DNA of 64,000 bases from Crassaminicella indica (GCF_019203185.1 NZ_CP078093.1:2019058-2083057); one strand, 5' to 3'. Shown: positions 15,201 to 24,824, counted from the stretch's first letter. A program made the numbers and translations. Notes: a model not told the origin generated them from the sequence alone.

Positions 15201-16373
15201 ATGAAAAAACTAAAATTTTACTTATTTTTAATTGTAGTAGTATTATCATTAGGGTTAATAGGTTGTGGTGATCAAGAGACAGCATCAAATGAAACAAATA
15301 ATATAGCACAAGAGGCAAATGAAGAAAAAAAAGAGATTAGATTTAAGGATATATTAGGTAGAGAAATTGTGTTAGAGAAGCCAGCTGAGAGAGTATTTCT
15401 TGGGTTTTACTTTGAAAGCTTTCTTGCTATAGATGGATCTTTTGATAAAGTAGCTGTTATGTCAAAAGGAGAGTGGAGAGACTTTTTTTATTCTCAATAT
15501 GTAAAATATGAGCAAGACATGCCAGAGCTTAAGGATATAATGGACTCAGGCTCTATTTATTGTGGTAAATTTAGTATGGAAAGATTAATCAATGCAAATC
15601 CAGATGTAGCTATTTTAGCACCATTTCAATATGAAACATTAGGAGAAAATGTTCAAAAACTTGAAGCTGCTGGGATTCCAGTAGTTGTTGTAGATTATAA
15701 TGCGCAAACTGTTGAAAAACACATTGCTAGTACTGAAATCATAGGAAAAGTAATGGGAAAAGAAGAACGTGCAAAACAACTTGCAGATGAATATGTAGCA
15801 GCAGTAAAGGATGTTCAAAAACGTGTAGAAAAATATAAAGATTCCCCTAAACGTGTGTATATTGAGTTAGCTAATAAGGGTGCTAAGGTATATGGAAATA
15901 GCTATGGAAATTATATGTGGGGAAATCTTGTGAAGTTAGCAGGTGGAAAAAATATTGCTGCTGAAAAAATTAAGAGTTATGGTGCATTAAGTCCTGAGTA
16001 TATATTATCAGTTGATCCAGAAGTGATTTTCTTTGCAGGTTTAACTTTTAGTGATCCAAGTAAAGATTTTATCCCAATGGGATTTAATGTTGATGATGAG
16101 GCAACTCAAGAAAAACTTAAGGATTATCCTAATCGTCCTGGTTGGGAGAGATTAACTGCTATTAAAAATAAAGAAGTTTATTGTATGGATCATTCTGGAT
16201 TAAGAAGCTTATATGATTATGTTTATTTACAATATATTGGAAAAGCTTTATATCCTGAAGCATTTGAAGATGTAGATCCAATAAAAAATCACAATGCTTT
16301 TTATGAAAAGTATCTTCCAGGAATTGATGCGAATGGAAACTTTATGACAAAGTGGAGGGTGGATAATGAATAA
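15201..16373 (+). CDS. Iron/siderophore ABC transporter substrate-binding lipoprotein
   Basis: 390 residues. A lipoprotein signal peptide ends in the lipobox LIGC near residue 22, so the protein is anchored outside the membrane. The mature part is a class III binding protein (PF01497): RFKDILGREIVLEKPAERV, then the first lobe, a long connecting helix and the second lobe with LSPEYILSVDPEVIFFAG. The ligand could be a ferric siderophore, heme or a corrinoid; the Fur-like operators upstream favour iron. ATG 15201 follows AGGTGG; the GTG at 15189 is within that site. It overlaps the permease gene by 8 bases. Confidence 0.88.
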   Translation: MKKLKFYLFLIVVVLSLGLIGCGDQETASNETNNIAQEANEEKKEIRFKDILGREIVLEKPAERVFLGFYFESFLAIDGSFDKVAVMSKGEWRDFFYSQYVKYEQDMPELKDIMDSGSIYCGKFSMERLINANPDVAILAPFQYETLGENVQKLEAAGIPVVVVDYNAQTVEKHIASTEIIGKVMGKEERAKQLADEYVAAVKDVQKRVEKYKDSPKRVYIELANKGAKVYGNSYGNYMWGNLVKLAGGKNIAAEKIKSYGALSPEYILSVDPEVIFFAGLTFSDPSKDFIPMGFNVDDEATQEKLKDYPNRPGWERLTAIKNKEVYCMDHSGLRSLYDYVYLQYIGKALYPEAFEDVDPIKNHNAFYEKYLPGIDANGNFMTKWRVDNE

Positions 16374-17439
16374 TCCAAGTGCTGTAATGCAAAAACGTAG
16401 TCACAGCATTGACGGAAAGGCTGTTTATAGAAAAATCAATCAAAAACGTAGAGTTATATTTTTTTCCATATTAGCAAGTATGATAGTAGGGTTAATAATT
16501 GATGTAATGGTTGGCCCAGCATGGTTGAGTATAAGTAATGTTATAAATGCTATAAAACAAGGGCCTGATGCAAAAGGATTAAGTATTGCTATTGTATGGT
16601 CTGTAAGATTACCTATGACCATGACTTGTATTTGTGTTGGAGCATCATTAGGTATGGCAGGAACACAAATGCAAACGATTTTAGGAAACCCTCTTGCAAG
16701 TCCTTATACTCTTGGAATATCTGCTGCAGCAGGTTTTGGTGCAGCGCTGGCTTATCTTACAGGTTTTCCTGTTAAGGATGCGTTGTGGATTAGTGTTCCT
16801 TTATCGGCTTTTATTATGTCGTGTGCTGCTTGTTTGACTATGTATGTATTAGGAAAAATCAAGGGGATAGATTCAAAGACTATGGTTTTGTTTGGGATTG
16901 TTATTAACTTTTTCTTTCAAGCTCTGCAATCCTTAGTTCAGTTTAGTGCTACACCAGAAGTAGCTCAAGAAATTGTTTTTTGGATGTTTGGTAGTTTATT
17001 AAAATCTACTTGGACAGGTGTTGTTGTAAGTGGTGCGATTTTTATCGTAGGTTCTTTAGTTTTATCTCGTTATGCTTGGAAGCTTACTTCTCTTTCAGCA
17101 GGTGAAGAGAGAGCAAGAAGTCTTGGAGTTAATACAGATAGATTGCGTCTACATGTATTTATCATTAGTGCAGTCCTTACAGCAGGGGCAGTTGCCTTTG
17201 TAGGAACAATTGGATTTATTGGTTTGGTAGCTCCACACTTTGCACGTTTACTAGTAGGCGAAGATCAGCGTTACTTATCTCCTTTATCAGCATTGTTTGG
17301 TGCACTTTTAATGCTTACAGCTTCAATTATAGCCAAAATAGTTGTGCCTGGAATCATAGTGCCTATTGGAATTGTAACATCATTAGTAGGAGTACCATTC
17401 TTACTCTACTTAATTTTAAGGAGGTCTGAAGTAAGATGA
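16366..17439 (+). CDS. FecCD-family ABC transporter permease
   Basis: 357 residues with about nine to ten membrane spans. ILGNPLASPYTLGISAAAGFG and, near the C-terminus, the coupling-helix region FIGLVAPHFARLLVGEDQR are characteristic of BtuC/FhuB/FecCD permeases. It forms a homodimeric channel that receives substrate from the lipoprotein encoded just upstream and is driven by the ATPase just downstream. It overlaps both neighbours, so the three are translated together. Confidence 0.93.
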   Translation: MNNPSAVMQKRSHSIDGKAVYRKINQKRRVIFFSILASMIVGLIIDVMVGPAWLSISNVINAIKQGPDAKGLSIAIVWSVRLPMTMTCICVGASLGMAGTQMQTILGNPLASPYTLGISAAAGFGAALAYLTGFPVKDALWISVPLSAFIMSCAACLTMYVLGKIKGIDSKTMVLFGIVINFFFQALQSLVQFSATPEVAQEIVFWMFGSLLKSTWTGVVVSGAIFIVGSLVLSRYAWKLTSLSAGEERARSLGVNTDRLRLHVFIISAVLTAGAVAFVGTIGFIGLVAPHFARLLVGEDQRYLSPLSALFGALLMLTASIIAKIVVPGIIVPIGIVTSLVGVPFLLYLILRRSEVR

Positions 17440-18221
17440 TAAAAATGAAAGTTTCAAATCTTGCTGTTAGTTATCAACATAAACCAGTAATTAAGGATGT
17501 TTCTTATACCCTTAAGGGTGGTGAAATGACATCAGTTATAGGGCCTAATGGTACAGGTAAGACTACTATGATTAAAGCGATTGCACATTTGATTAAATAT
17601 AAAGGAAAGGTAACTTTAGAAGATTCAAATGGTCAACCTATTTCTAAGAATAAAATTGCTTATGTACCACAAATGTCAACAACAACAACTACGTTATCTG
17701 TATTTGAAATGGTTTTATTAGGAAGAGTAAAAGAACTTAGTTGGAAGGTAGAAAAGCATCATCTTGATGCAGTAACACAAATGCTAGATGGGCTTGGATT
17801 ATTATCGCTTAGTGATAGGCCATTTTGCAGACTAAGTGGAGGCCAGCGTCAGTTGGTAACAATGGCTCAGGCATTAGTTTCAAAACCAAAAGTATTGCTA
17901 CTAGATGAACCTACCAGTGCACTTGATCTTAGGCATCAACTTCAAGTTCTTGATGTAGCACAACAATATACAAAACAAGAAGGAATTATTACAGTGGCAG
18001 TGCTTCATGATCTTGCTTTAGTAGCACGTTATAGTGATAATATTCTTCTGTTACATAATGGTTATGTAGAAAAAGAAGGATTACAAAGAGATGTATTAAA
18101 GAAAGATTTATTACAAAAGGTTTATCAAGTGGAAGTAGATGTAAGTGTTAGTAATAAAGGATATACTACAGTAACTCCAATAAGACCTTGCAATATTAAA
18201 CAACTAGAATATACTGCATAA
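17436..18221 (+). CDS. ABC transporter ATP-binding protein (iron/siderophore uptake)
   Basis: 261 residues. Walker A GPNGTGKTT, Q-loop YVPQMS, signature LSGGQRQ, Walker B VLLLDEPTSALD and H-loop HDL are all present and intact, so it should be an active FepC/FhuC-type ATPase. It starts at ATGA overlapping the permease stop. No terminator with a T-run follows, but a strong hairpin lies at 18271-18316. Confidence 0.93.
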   Translation: MIKMKVSNLAVSYQHKPVIKDVSYTLKGGEMTSVIGPNGTGKTTMIKAIAHLIKYKGKVTLEDSNGQPISKNKIAYVPQMSTTTTTLSVFEMVLLGRVKELSWKVEKHHLDAVTQMLDGLGLLSLSDRPFCRLSGGQRQLVTMAQALVSKPKVLLLDEPTSALDLRHQLQVLDVAQQYTKQEGIITVAVLHDLALVARYSDNILLLHNGYVEKEGLQRDVLKKDLLQKVYQVEVDVSVSNKGYTTVTPIRPCNIKQLEYTA

Positions 18222-18270
18222 TTTTTTATATATAAATAACTCAAATATATTTTAATAAATTTGCATATCG

Positions 18271-18316
18271 ATATCTGAGAGTGTTTGATTTAAAAAAACA
18301 AACTACTCTCAGATAT
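18271..18316 (+). other. Long hairpin between the iron transporter and the EamA gene
   Basis: ATATCTGAGAGTGTTTG (18271-18287) pairs with CAAACTACTCTCAGATAT (18299-18316) with a single bulge around an A-rich loop. No T-run follows on either strand. It could protect the transporter mRNA 3' end or act as a weak terminator; its role is not clear. Confidence 0.55.
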
Positions 18317-18390
18317 TAAATTATAAAGGGAAAAGCTTTGTAGTATTAGAATATGGGGTAGATATTATATTTAAAGAAAAGGAGAAAAAA

Positions 18391-19281
18391 ATGAAAAACG
18401 GTGTAATTCTTGCTATTCTATCATCACTTGTTTTTAGTATTATGAATGCTTTTGTAAAGGCAGTCAGTTTATCAGTTCCCTATGCGGAGGTTGTATTTTT
18501 TAGAAGTATTATAGGAACCATTCTTATTTATTTAATAATGAAACGCAATAAAGTTGGATTCTTGAGGAAAGGTATACCGTTGCTTGTATTAAGAGGTGTT
18601 TTGGGAGCTCTTTATCTGCTTGCTTATTTCTATACTATTTCTAAGATACCTCTAGCAGATGCAAGTATATTGGTACATTTATCACCTTTCTTTGTGATTG
18701 TTTTCTCAGTTATTTTCCTAAAGGAGAAAATATCCAAAAAAACAATTTATCTGCTTCCAATTGTTATTTTGGGTGCTATGTTAGTTATTCAACCATTTAA
18801 TTATTCCACTTACTCTATATATGCGTTGTTTGGTATTATTAGTGCTATATTTTCAGCAGGCGCATCAATAACTATACGTTATTTGAGTAAAAAGCACCAT
18901 ACCTATGAGATTATTTTTTATTTTCTTGCAACAGCTACCTTAGTATCTATTCCCCTTATGTGGAATGATTTTATTATACCGACAGCTCGTGAACTTTTTT
19001 ACCTTGTATGCATTGGAACTGTTTCTTTATTAGGGCAAGTATTTTTAACTAAAGCTTTTACTCACGAGAGTGCTGCTGTTGTAGCTGTAACTCGTTATAT
19101 AGGTATTGTTTTTAATGGAATGTGGGGATTTTTATTTTGGACAGAAGTGCCGGATATGCTAACTGTTTTAGGAGGAGTACTTATTGTAACTGCTTGTATA
19201 GCTCAATCATGGAAAAAACAAAATGCAGTTATATCAGATAAAAAAACAAAAAATAACAAGCTAAATATGAAAGTACAATAA
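18391..19281 (+). CDS. EamA/DMT-family transporter
   Basis: 296 residues with ten predicted membrane spans in two EamA repeats (about 4-130 and 145-280). VVFFRSIIGTILIYLIM and YTISKIPLADASILVHLSPFF (as separate segments) are typical of drug/metabolite exporters. The substrate is unknown; close families export amino acids or other metabolites. AAAGGAG precedes the ATG, and a terminator abuts the stop codon, so it is a single-gene unit. Confidence 0.85.
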   Translation: MKNGVILAILSSLVFSIMNAFVKAVSLSVPYAEVVFFRSIIGTILIYLIMKRNKVGFLRKGIPLLVLRGVLGALYLLAYFYTISKIPLADASILVHLSPFFVIVFSVIFLKEKISKKTIYLLPIVILGAMLVIQPFNYSTYSIYALFGIISAIFSAGASITIRYLSKKHHTYEIIFYFLATATLVSIPLMWNDFIIPTARELFYLVCIGTVSLLGQVFLTKAFTHESAAVVAVTRYIGIVFNGMWGFLFWTEVPDMLTVLGGVLIVTACIAQSWKKQNAVISDKKTKNNKLNMKVQ

Positions 19282-19307
19282 GAGAGTGAAAGCTCTCTTT
19301 TTTTATG
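19280..19307 (+). terminator. Terminator after the EamA gene
   Basis: AAGAGAG (19280-19286) pairs with CTCTCTT (19293-19299) around TGAAAG, followed by a T-run. Confidence 0.8.
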
Positions 19308-19432
19308 ATTATGAAATATTGTGCCTTTAATTTTTAGGTTTGATGCTTAAAAATTAAACATTCTTTTGATTTCATATTTTGTTATGATAATATGGTGGTA
19401 GTTTACGATATAATAAAGTAGAGGTGAAAAAT

Positions 19433-20404
19433 ATGAGAGAAATACACGTAGGAAAAAATGAGGCAAATCAAAGAATAGATAAATTTCTTAGAAAATATAT
19501 GGCAAAGGCTTCGTTGAGTTTTATTTATAAAATGATTCGTAAAAAAAATATTAAGGTAAATAAAAAGAGGACAGAAAATCACTACATATTAAAGGAAGGG
19601 GACAATATTCAGCTATATTTAAGCGAAGAGACTATAGAAGGATTTATTGAAAAAAAAGAGATCAAGAAGATAAAGAGAACTTTCAGTATTGTCTATGAGG
19701 ATAAAAATGTTTTATTGGCAGAAAAGCCTCAAGGACTTTTAGTGCATGAAGATTTAAAAGAAAATGAAAACACATTGGTGAATCAAGTAATAAAATATTT
19801 ATATGATAAGAAAGAATATAATCCAGAAGTAGAAAAAACTTTTGTTCCTGCAAGTGTAAATAGACTTGATCGAAATACTAGTGGGATTGTAATATTCGGA
19901 AAAAATAATAAAGCTTTACAAAACTTAAATGAAATGATTCGAAAAAAGGATGCCATAAGGAAATATTACTTAACTATTGTAAAAGGAAAACTAGAAGGAA
20001 AAAAGGAACTTAGAGGATATTTAATAAAAAATGAAAGAAAAAATAAAGTAGTAGTTATCGATAAGAAAAGGCAGGGTGCAAAAGAGATTCATACAATTTA
20101 TCGATCAATTCAAACTAACGGACAATACAGTTTAGTAGAGGTTGAAATCATTACAGGTAGAACTCATCAAATACGTGCACATTTAGCAAGCATTGGACAA
20201 CCACTCGTTGGAGATAGCAAATATGGAGATATAAAAATAAATGAATTTTTCAAAAAAAAATTTGGATTAAAGCATCAGTTTTTACATGCTTATAAAATAT
20301 CTTTTAAAAAATGCATTGGAAATTTAGATTATTTAAATGGAAAAAGTTTTTATTCAGATTTGCCAAAAATATTAGAAAATATAAAAACAGATTTATTTTC
20401 ATAA
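19433..20404 (+). CDS. 23S rRNA-type pseudouridine synthase, RluA family
   Basis: 323 residues: S4 RNA-binding domain at the N-terminus (INxRIDKFLRK pattern through DNIQLYL, about 1-75) and RluA catalytic domain with VNRLDRNTSGIVIFGK, where the Asp is catalytic (the usual His before RLD is Asn here), and the later GRTHQIRAHLASIGQPL segment. RluC/RluD relatives modify 23S rRNA; the target cannot be specified. AGAGGTG at 19420-19426 puts the start at ATG 19433, not at the GTG at 19424 inside it. Confidence 0.9.
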   Translation: MREIHVGKNEANQRIDKFLRKYMAKASLSFIYKMIRKKNIKVNKKRTENHYILKEGDNIQLYLSEETIEGFIEKKEIKKIKRTFSIVYEDKNVLLAEKPQGLLVHEDLKENENTLVNQVIKYLYDKKEYNPEVEKTFVPASVNRLDRNTSGIVIFGKNNKALQNLNEMIRKKDAIRKYYLTIVKGKLEGKKELRGYLIKNERKNKVVVIDKKRQGAKEIHTIYRSIQTNGQYSLVEVEIITGRTHQIRAHLASIGQPLVGDSKYGDIKINEFFKKKFGLKHQFLHAYKISFKKCIGNLDYLNGKSFYSDLPKILENIKTDLFS

Positions 20405-20520
20405 TCATTATAAAAACGTATATGAAGGTGTATTAAGGGAGAAATCCTAATTCTTGATTGTTCAAATTTCAAATACATGATAGAATAAATTGTACTGAAG
20501 TTTAATAAGGAGAGATAAAA

Positions 20521-21045
20521 ATGAATAGAAAAGAGCTTGTAGAATGGATTAAAACCATAGTTATATCTGTAGTGATTGCAATGGTTATAACACAATTTGT
20601 AAGACCTACCTTGGTTAAGGGTTATTCTATGTATCCAACTTTGAATGAATATGATTATTTGATTATTAATAAAATTCCTTATATGATGCATGAACCAGAA
20701 AGAGGAGATATAGTGGTATTCAAATCCCATTTAAAGACATTAGAAGGAAAAGATAAAGATCTAATTAAGAGAGTGATAGGTGTTGCAGGAGATAAAATAA
20801 AAGTGACAGATGGAGAAGTTTATGTAAATGGAGAAAAATTAAATGAACCATATATTAATGGAGATTATACTCCTGGTGAGGTTGAGCTTGTGGTTCCAAA
20901 GGATATGATCTTTGTAATGGGAGACAATAGACAAAATAGTTTAGATAGTAGAGATGAAAGAGTAGGACCTGTTAAGATAGATGTTGTTAGAGGAAAGGTT
21001 TTGGTTAGATTATATCCATTTAATAAAATCGGAAAGGTTAAGTAA
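20521..21045 (+). CDS. lepB: Signal peptidase I (first copy)
   Basis: 174 residues. One N-terminal membrane anchor (VVISVVIAMVITQF region), the catalytic Ser36 in GYSMYPTL and Lys83 in LIKRVIGVAGDK, then GDNRQNSLDSR near the C-terminus. This Ser-Lys pair cleaves signal peptides of exported proteins outside the membrane. A second gene of similar size lies at 27343-27873, so this organism keeps at least two type I signal peptidases, as many Gram-positive bacteria do. AAGGAGAG precedes the start and a strong terminator follows. Confidence 0.94.
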   Translation: MNRKELVEWIKTIVISVVIAMVITQFVRPTLVKGYSMYPTLNEYDYLIINKIPYMMHEPERGDIVVFKSHLKTLEGKDKDLIKRVIGVAGDKIKVTDGEVYVNGEKLNEPYINGDYTPGEVELVVPKDMIFVMGDNRQNSLDSRDERVGPVKIDVVRGKVLVRLYPFNKIGKVK

Positions 21046-21075
21046 AAAGCTTAGGAAATTTGCCTAAGCTTTTTT
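21044..21075 (+). terminator. Terminator after lepB
   Basis: AAAAAGCTTAGG (21044-21055) and CCTAAGCTTTTT (21063-21074) form a perfect 12-bp stem with a T-run. Confidence 0.9.
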
Positions 21076-21138
21076 GTTTATTTTTGTGTTTAATTGCACA
21101 TGATAAATAATGAAAAATATTAAAGGAGGTTGATTGTA

Positions 21139-21555
21139 ATGAAAGTTAGAGATTTGATGACAAAAGAAGTATCTTTTGCAAATACTAATACACCAATTAG
21201 CCAAATTGCAACAAAAATGAGAGATTTAGATGTAGGATCTATTCCAGTTTGTGATCAAAATAATCGTGCAATTGGTATTGTTACAGATAGGGATATTGTT
21301 CTTCGCAGTGTTTCAAATGGAAATATTGATGTAAATGCACAAGACGTTATGTCAGGTCAATTAGTTTATGCAACACCAGATATGCATGCGCATGAGGCAG
21401 CAAAGCTTATGGCAGATAATCAAATAAGAAGGCTACCTGTAATAGAAAATGGACGTCTTGTAGGGATACTATCCATAGGAGATTTAGCTACTGTAAACAT
21501 TTATATAAATGAGGCTGGAGATGCTTTAAGCGATATTTCTCAATCAAATAAATAA
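21139..21555 (+). CDS. CBS-domain protein
   Basis: 138 residues made of two CBS motifs (about 1-60 and 70-125) forming one Bateman module. Typical pieces are VRDLMTKEVSF, VGSIPVCDQNNRAIGIVTDRDIV (split here by its VTDRD core) and RRLPVIENGRLVGILSIGDLA. Such stand-alone modules bind adenine nucleotides or similar ligands and act as sensors; the partner is unknown. AAAGGAGG at 21122-21129 fixes ATG 21139. It is transcribed alone, with its own terminator. Confidence 0.9.
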   Translation: MKVRDLMTKEVSFANTNTPISQIATKMRDLDVGSIPVCDQNNRAIGIVTDRDIVLRSVSNGNIDVNAQDVMSGQLVYATPDMHAHEAAKLMADNQIRRLPVIENGRLVGILSIGDLATVNIYINEAGDALSDISQSNK

Positions 21556-21572
21556 AATATGTAAAGAAAGGG

Positions 21573-21603
21573 AAGTTCCTGAAAAAAACAGGAACTTTCT
21601 TTC
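21573..21603 (+). terminator. Terminator after the CBS gene
   Basis: AAGTTCCTG (21573-21581) pairs with CAGGAACTT (21589-21597) with an A-rich loop and T-rich tail. Confidence 0.8.
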
Positions 21604-21690
21604 ATTTATGGGAAGATTAAATGTTTAATTTTGGGTATAATAGAATATGAAATAGATTCATAAAACAACAATCATAAGGGGGAGTGCAAG

Positions 21691-23355
21691 ATGAATACTG
21701 ATAAAAAAATAAAGATTGTCATTGATGGTGAAAAAGAAATAGAAGTTTATAAAGGAATTACCCTAAAGGAAATCAGTAAAAAATTTAAAGATAATACTAG
21801 ATACATTATAGTTGGCGCAAAAATGAATAATCAATTAAGAGAATTAGACTATGAAGTACATGAAGATGCTAATATTGAGCTTGTTGATTTATCTACAGCA
21901 GATGGAATAAGAATTTATCAAAGAAGCTTATCCTTTGTTTTTATAAGAGCAGCTATGGAAATTCTATCAGGCTGTAAAGTAACTGTTGAACATTCTTTAA
22001 GCAAGGGCTTGTATTGCGAAATACATTATAAAAGGGAAATAACAGAGGAGGATGTTAAAAGAATTGAAGCTAGAATGAGAGAGATCATTGAGGAGGATGT
22101 ACCTTTTACAAAGAGTAGCGTATCTATAGAAGAAGCAAAGAGAATTTTTAAAGAATTAGGACTAGAAGCTAAAACTGAGCTTTTAGATTTTAGAAAAAGC
22201 CCAGAAATAAATATATACAGCTGTGGATGGTTAAAGGATTATTTTTATGGGTATATGGTTCCAAGTACAGGTTATTTAAAATTGTTTCAGCTAAAATATT
22301 ATGCTCCGGGAGTAATTATACAATATCCTGAAAAATATAATCCAAATGAAATTCCTCCCTTTGAGGAACAAAAGAAGCTTGCGAATATATTTAGAGAAGC
22401 AGAAAAATGGGGAGAAATAATGGAGGTTGGCTATGTTGCCAATTTGAATAAAAGGATTATAGATAAAGAGTATCCAGAGCTTATTAGAATAGCAGAAGCT
22501 CTGCATGAAAAAAAGATTGCACAAATAGCAGATAAGATTACAGAAAAGAATAAAAGAATTATCTTAATTGCAGGACCATCTTCTTCTGGAAAAACAACTT
22601 TTGCTCAGAGACTAGCTATTCAGCTAAAAGTAAATGGATTAAAACCTGTGGCATTATCGGTAGATGATTATTTTGTTGATCGAGAGCTTACTCCAAGAGA
22701 TGAAAATGGCGAGTATGATTTTGAAGCATTAGAAGCTGTGGATTTAGATTTGTTCAATGAGCATCTTACAAGATTGTTAAATGGAGATCGTGTAGAAATT
22801 CCCACATTTAATTTTCATAAGGGATTGAGAGAATATAGAGGAAAATTTATGCAAATAAAAGAAGATCAGCCAATTATTATTGAAGGAATACATGGACTCA
22901 ATGATAAATTAACAAAAGATATTACTCAAGATAAAAAATTCAAAATATATGTTAGTGCATTAACTCAATTAAATATTGACGATCATAACAGAATACCTAC
23001 TACAGATACTAGACTTATTAGAAGAATTGTAAGGGATAGTAAATATAGAGGACATTCTGCTCTTACTACATTAAAGCTTTGGAATTCTGTTAGAAGAGGA
23101 GAAAAGAGAAATATTTTTCCATTTCAGGAAGAAGCAGATATTATGTTTAATTCTGCTTTGGTATATGAATTAGCAGTCCTCAAAAAATATGCAGAGCCTC
23201 TTTTAAATGAAATATCAGAAGAAGAACCGGAATATACAGAAGCAAAAAGACTTTTAAAATTCCTTCATTACTTTGTTTCTATAGAAGAAGATAATGTTAT
23301 CCCTCAAACTTCTATCATAAAAGAATTTATTGGCGGAAGCTGTTTTGAAGAATAA
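21691..23355 (+). CDS. Nucleoside (uridine) kinase with TGS/ThrRS-like N-terminus
   Basis: 554 residues. The first 65 residues resemble a TGS domain, residues about 70-200 resemble the threonyl-tRNA synthetase editing-type domain, and residues from about 290 form a uridine kinase with the P-loop AGPSSSGKTT (294-303), SVDDYFVDR and IIEGIHGLN. This three-part architecture is a known Firmicute/Thermotoga family of nucleoside kinases. The kinase should act in pyrimidine salvage; what the synthetase-like N-terminus does is not known. There is no catalytic synthetase core. GGGGGAG precedes the ATG. Confidence 0.85.
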   Translation: MNTDKKIKIVIDGEKEIEVYKGITLKEISKKFKDNTRYIIVGAKMNNQLRELDYEVHEDANIELVDLSTADGIRIYQRSLSFVFIRAAMEILSGCKVTVEHSLSKGLYCEIHYKREITEEDVKRIEARMREIIEEDVPFTKSSVSIEEAKRIFKELGLEAKTELLDFRKSPEINIYSCGWLKDYFYGYMVPSTGYLKLFQLKYYAPGVIIQYPEKYNPNEIPPFEEQKKLANIFREAEKWGEIMEVGYVANLNKRIIDKEYPELIRIAEALHEKKIAQIADKITEKNKRIILIAGPSSSGKTTFAQRLAIQLKVNGLKPVALSVDDYFVDRELTPRDENGEYDFEALEAVDLDLFNEHLTRLLNGDRVEIPTFNFHKGLREYRGKFMQIKEDQPIIIEGIHGLNDKLTKDITQDKKFKIYVSALTQLNIDDHNRIPTTDTRLIRRIVRDSKYRGHSALTTLKLWNSVRRGEKRNIFPFQEEADIMFNSALVYELAVLKKYAEPLLNEISEEEPEYTEAKRLLKFLHYFVSIEEDNVIPQTSIIKEFIGGSCFEE

Positions 23356-23370
23356 ATTTATTGTAAATTT

Positions 23371-23400
23371 AAAAGCAGTGAAAAAATCACTGCTTTTGCT
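23371..23400 (+). terminator. Terminator after the nucleoside kinase gene
   Basis: AAAAGCAGTG (23371-23380) pairs perfectly with CACTGCTTTT (23388-23397). Confidence 0.85.
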
Positions 23401-23464
23401 TATTTAAAAAATGGTTGAAATAAAGAAGCTTGGGTAAAATTTTATTGTAAAAGGGAGTGTTTTT

Positions 23465-23935
23465 GTGCTATTTGTAGTAATTATTCTGATGATAATAGGT
23501 CTAATAGGCAGCTTTATACCTGGAATCCCTGGAAATGGATTGATTTTTTTATCAACATTAGGATATGGTATGTTTACAAGGTTTGAAAAGATAAGTGTAA
23601 GTTGGATTATATTTTTTGCAGTTCTTACTATTTTAGCTTTTATATTTGATTATGTTTCTAGTATGCTAGGAGCAAAGAAATTCGGGGCTACAAAACCAGG
23701 AATTATTGGAGGAATATTAGGAGGCTTTATTGGATTCTTAATGTTAAATATACTAGGATTATTAATAGGTCAATTTTTAGGTACATGTATAGGAGAATGG
23801 TCTTATGGAAAAGAGTTAAAGGATTCTATGAAATCAGGTGTTGGAACTATTGTTGGATATATTTTAGGGGTTGTAGTGAATACAACTATTGGTTTAACGA
23901 TAATAGGAATATTTTTAATAAAAGTATTAAGATAG
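23465..23935 (+). CDS. DUF456 membrane protein
   Basis: 156 residues, four to five membrane spans. The pattern [20 protein letters not shown], then [20 protein letters not shown] and the Gly-rich spans that follow, matches DUF456. Small Gly-rich membrane families of this kind are sometimes compared to Gly-zipper proteins; no function is established. GTG 23465 is the start, with AAAGGGAG upstream. The DNase IV gene follows within 20 bases and is probably co-transcribed. Confidence 0.82.
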   Translation: MLFVVIILMIIGLIGSFIPGIPGNGLIFLSTLGYGMFTRFEKISVSWIIFFAVLTILAFIFDYVSSMLGAKKFGATKPGIIGGILGGFIGFLMLNILGLLIGQFLGTCIGEWSYGKELKDSMKSGVGTIVGYILGVVVNTTIGLTIIGIFLIKVLR

Positions 23936-23951
23936 AAAGGTTGTGAAAAAG

Positions 23952-24782
23952 ATGTTGAATATAGGGTGTCATTTATCAATATCAAAAGGTTTTTATAAAG
24001 CAGTAAAAGAAGCATTAAGTATTAATGCTAATACTTTTCAATTTTTTACTAGAAATCCAAGAGGAGGAAAAGCTAAAGAACTAGATTTAGAAGATATAAA
24101 AAAATCAAACGAGCTAATGGAAAAAAATAATTTTTCATTTATTTTAGCTCATGCTCCATATACAATGAATTTATGTTCAGCTAAACCAGATATTCGTGAA
24201 TTCGGAAAGAATATATTAAAAGACGATTTAGAAAGGTTAAAACACATTCCAAACAGTTTATACAATTTTCATCCTGGTTCTCATACAGGACAAGGAGTTA
24301 AAAAGGGTATTGAACAGATTATAAATGCATTAAATGAAGTAATAAAAGAAGATATAGACACTTGGATTTTATTAGAAACAATGAGTGGAAAAGGAACAGA
24401 AGTTGGAAAATCACTTGAAGAACTTAAACAAATTATTGATGGAGTTAAATATAATGATAAAATAGGCTTATGTTTAGATTCGTGTCATTTGTATTCAAGT
24501 GGTTACGATATTGTGAATAATCTTGATGGAGTCATTGAAGAAATTGATAATATTATAGGACTTAATAGGGTAAAAGCATTTCATTTAAATGATAGTAAGC
24601 ATGAGTTAAGTAGTAATAAAGATAGACATGAATTAATAGGAAAGGGAACGATAGGGTTGGATGCTATTATAAATATTATAAATCATCCTAAGCTGTCGCA
24701 TCTTCCATTTATATTAGAAACACCTAATGATGTAAAAGGTTATGAAGAAGAAATAAAAATTTTGAAAGATAAATATAGATAA
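23952..24782 (+). CDS. nfo: Endonuclease IV (AP endonuclease)
   Basis: 276 residues, TIM barrel. Metal ligands are visible in [60 protein letters not shown] and the final ILETP. It cuts DNA at abasic sites during base-excision repair using three zinc ions. AAAGG at 23936-23940 fits ATG 23952 better than the GTG at 23943, although spacing is a little long. It follows the DUF456 gene closely. Confidence 0.93.
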   Translation: MLNIGCHLSISKGFYKAVKEALSINANTFQFFTRNPRGGKAKELDLEDIKKSNELMEKNNFSFILAHAPYTMNLCSAKPDIREFGKNILKDDLERLKHIPNSLYNFHPGSHTGQGVKKGIEQIINALNEVIKEDIDTWILLETMSGKGTEVGKSLEELKQIIDGVKYNDKIGLCLDSCHLYSSGYDIVNNLDGVIEEIDNIIGLNRVKAFHLNDSKHELSSNKDRHELIGKGTIGLDAIINIINHPKLSHLPFILETPNDVKGYEEEIKILKDKYR

Positions 24783-24797
24783 AAAACTTCAAAGCTT

Positions 24798-24824
24798 ATT
24801 CACTTATCCTTATATATTTCTTTT
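24798..24824 (+). repeat. 27-bp match to the MITE interior
   Basis: ATTCACTTATCC-TTATATATTTCTTTT differs at one base from 28109-28135 inside MITE copy 2. It lies alone in the nfo-mnmA gap with no TAGG ends, so it may be a relic of a third copy or a chance AT-rich match. Confidence 0.4.
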
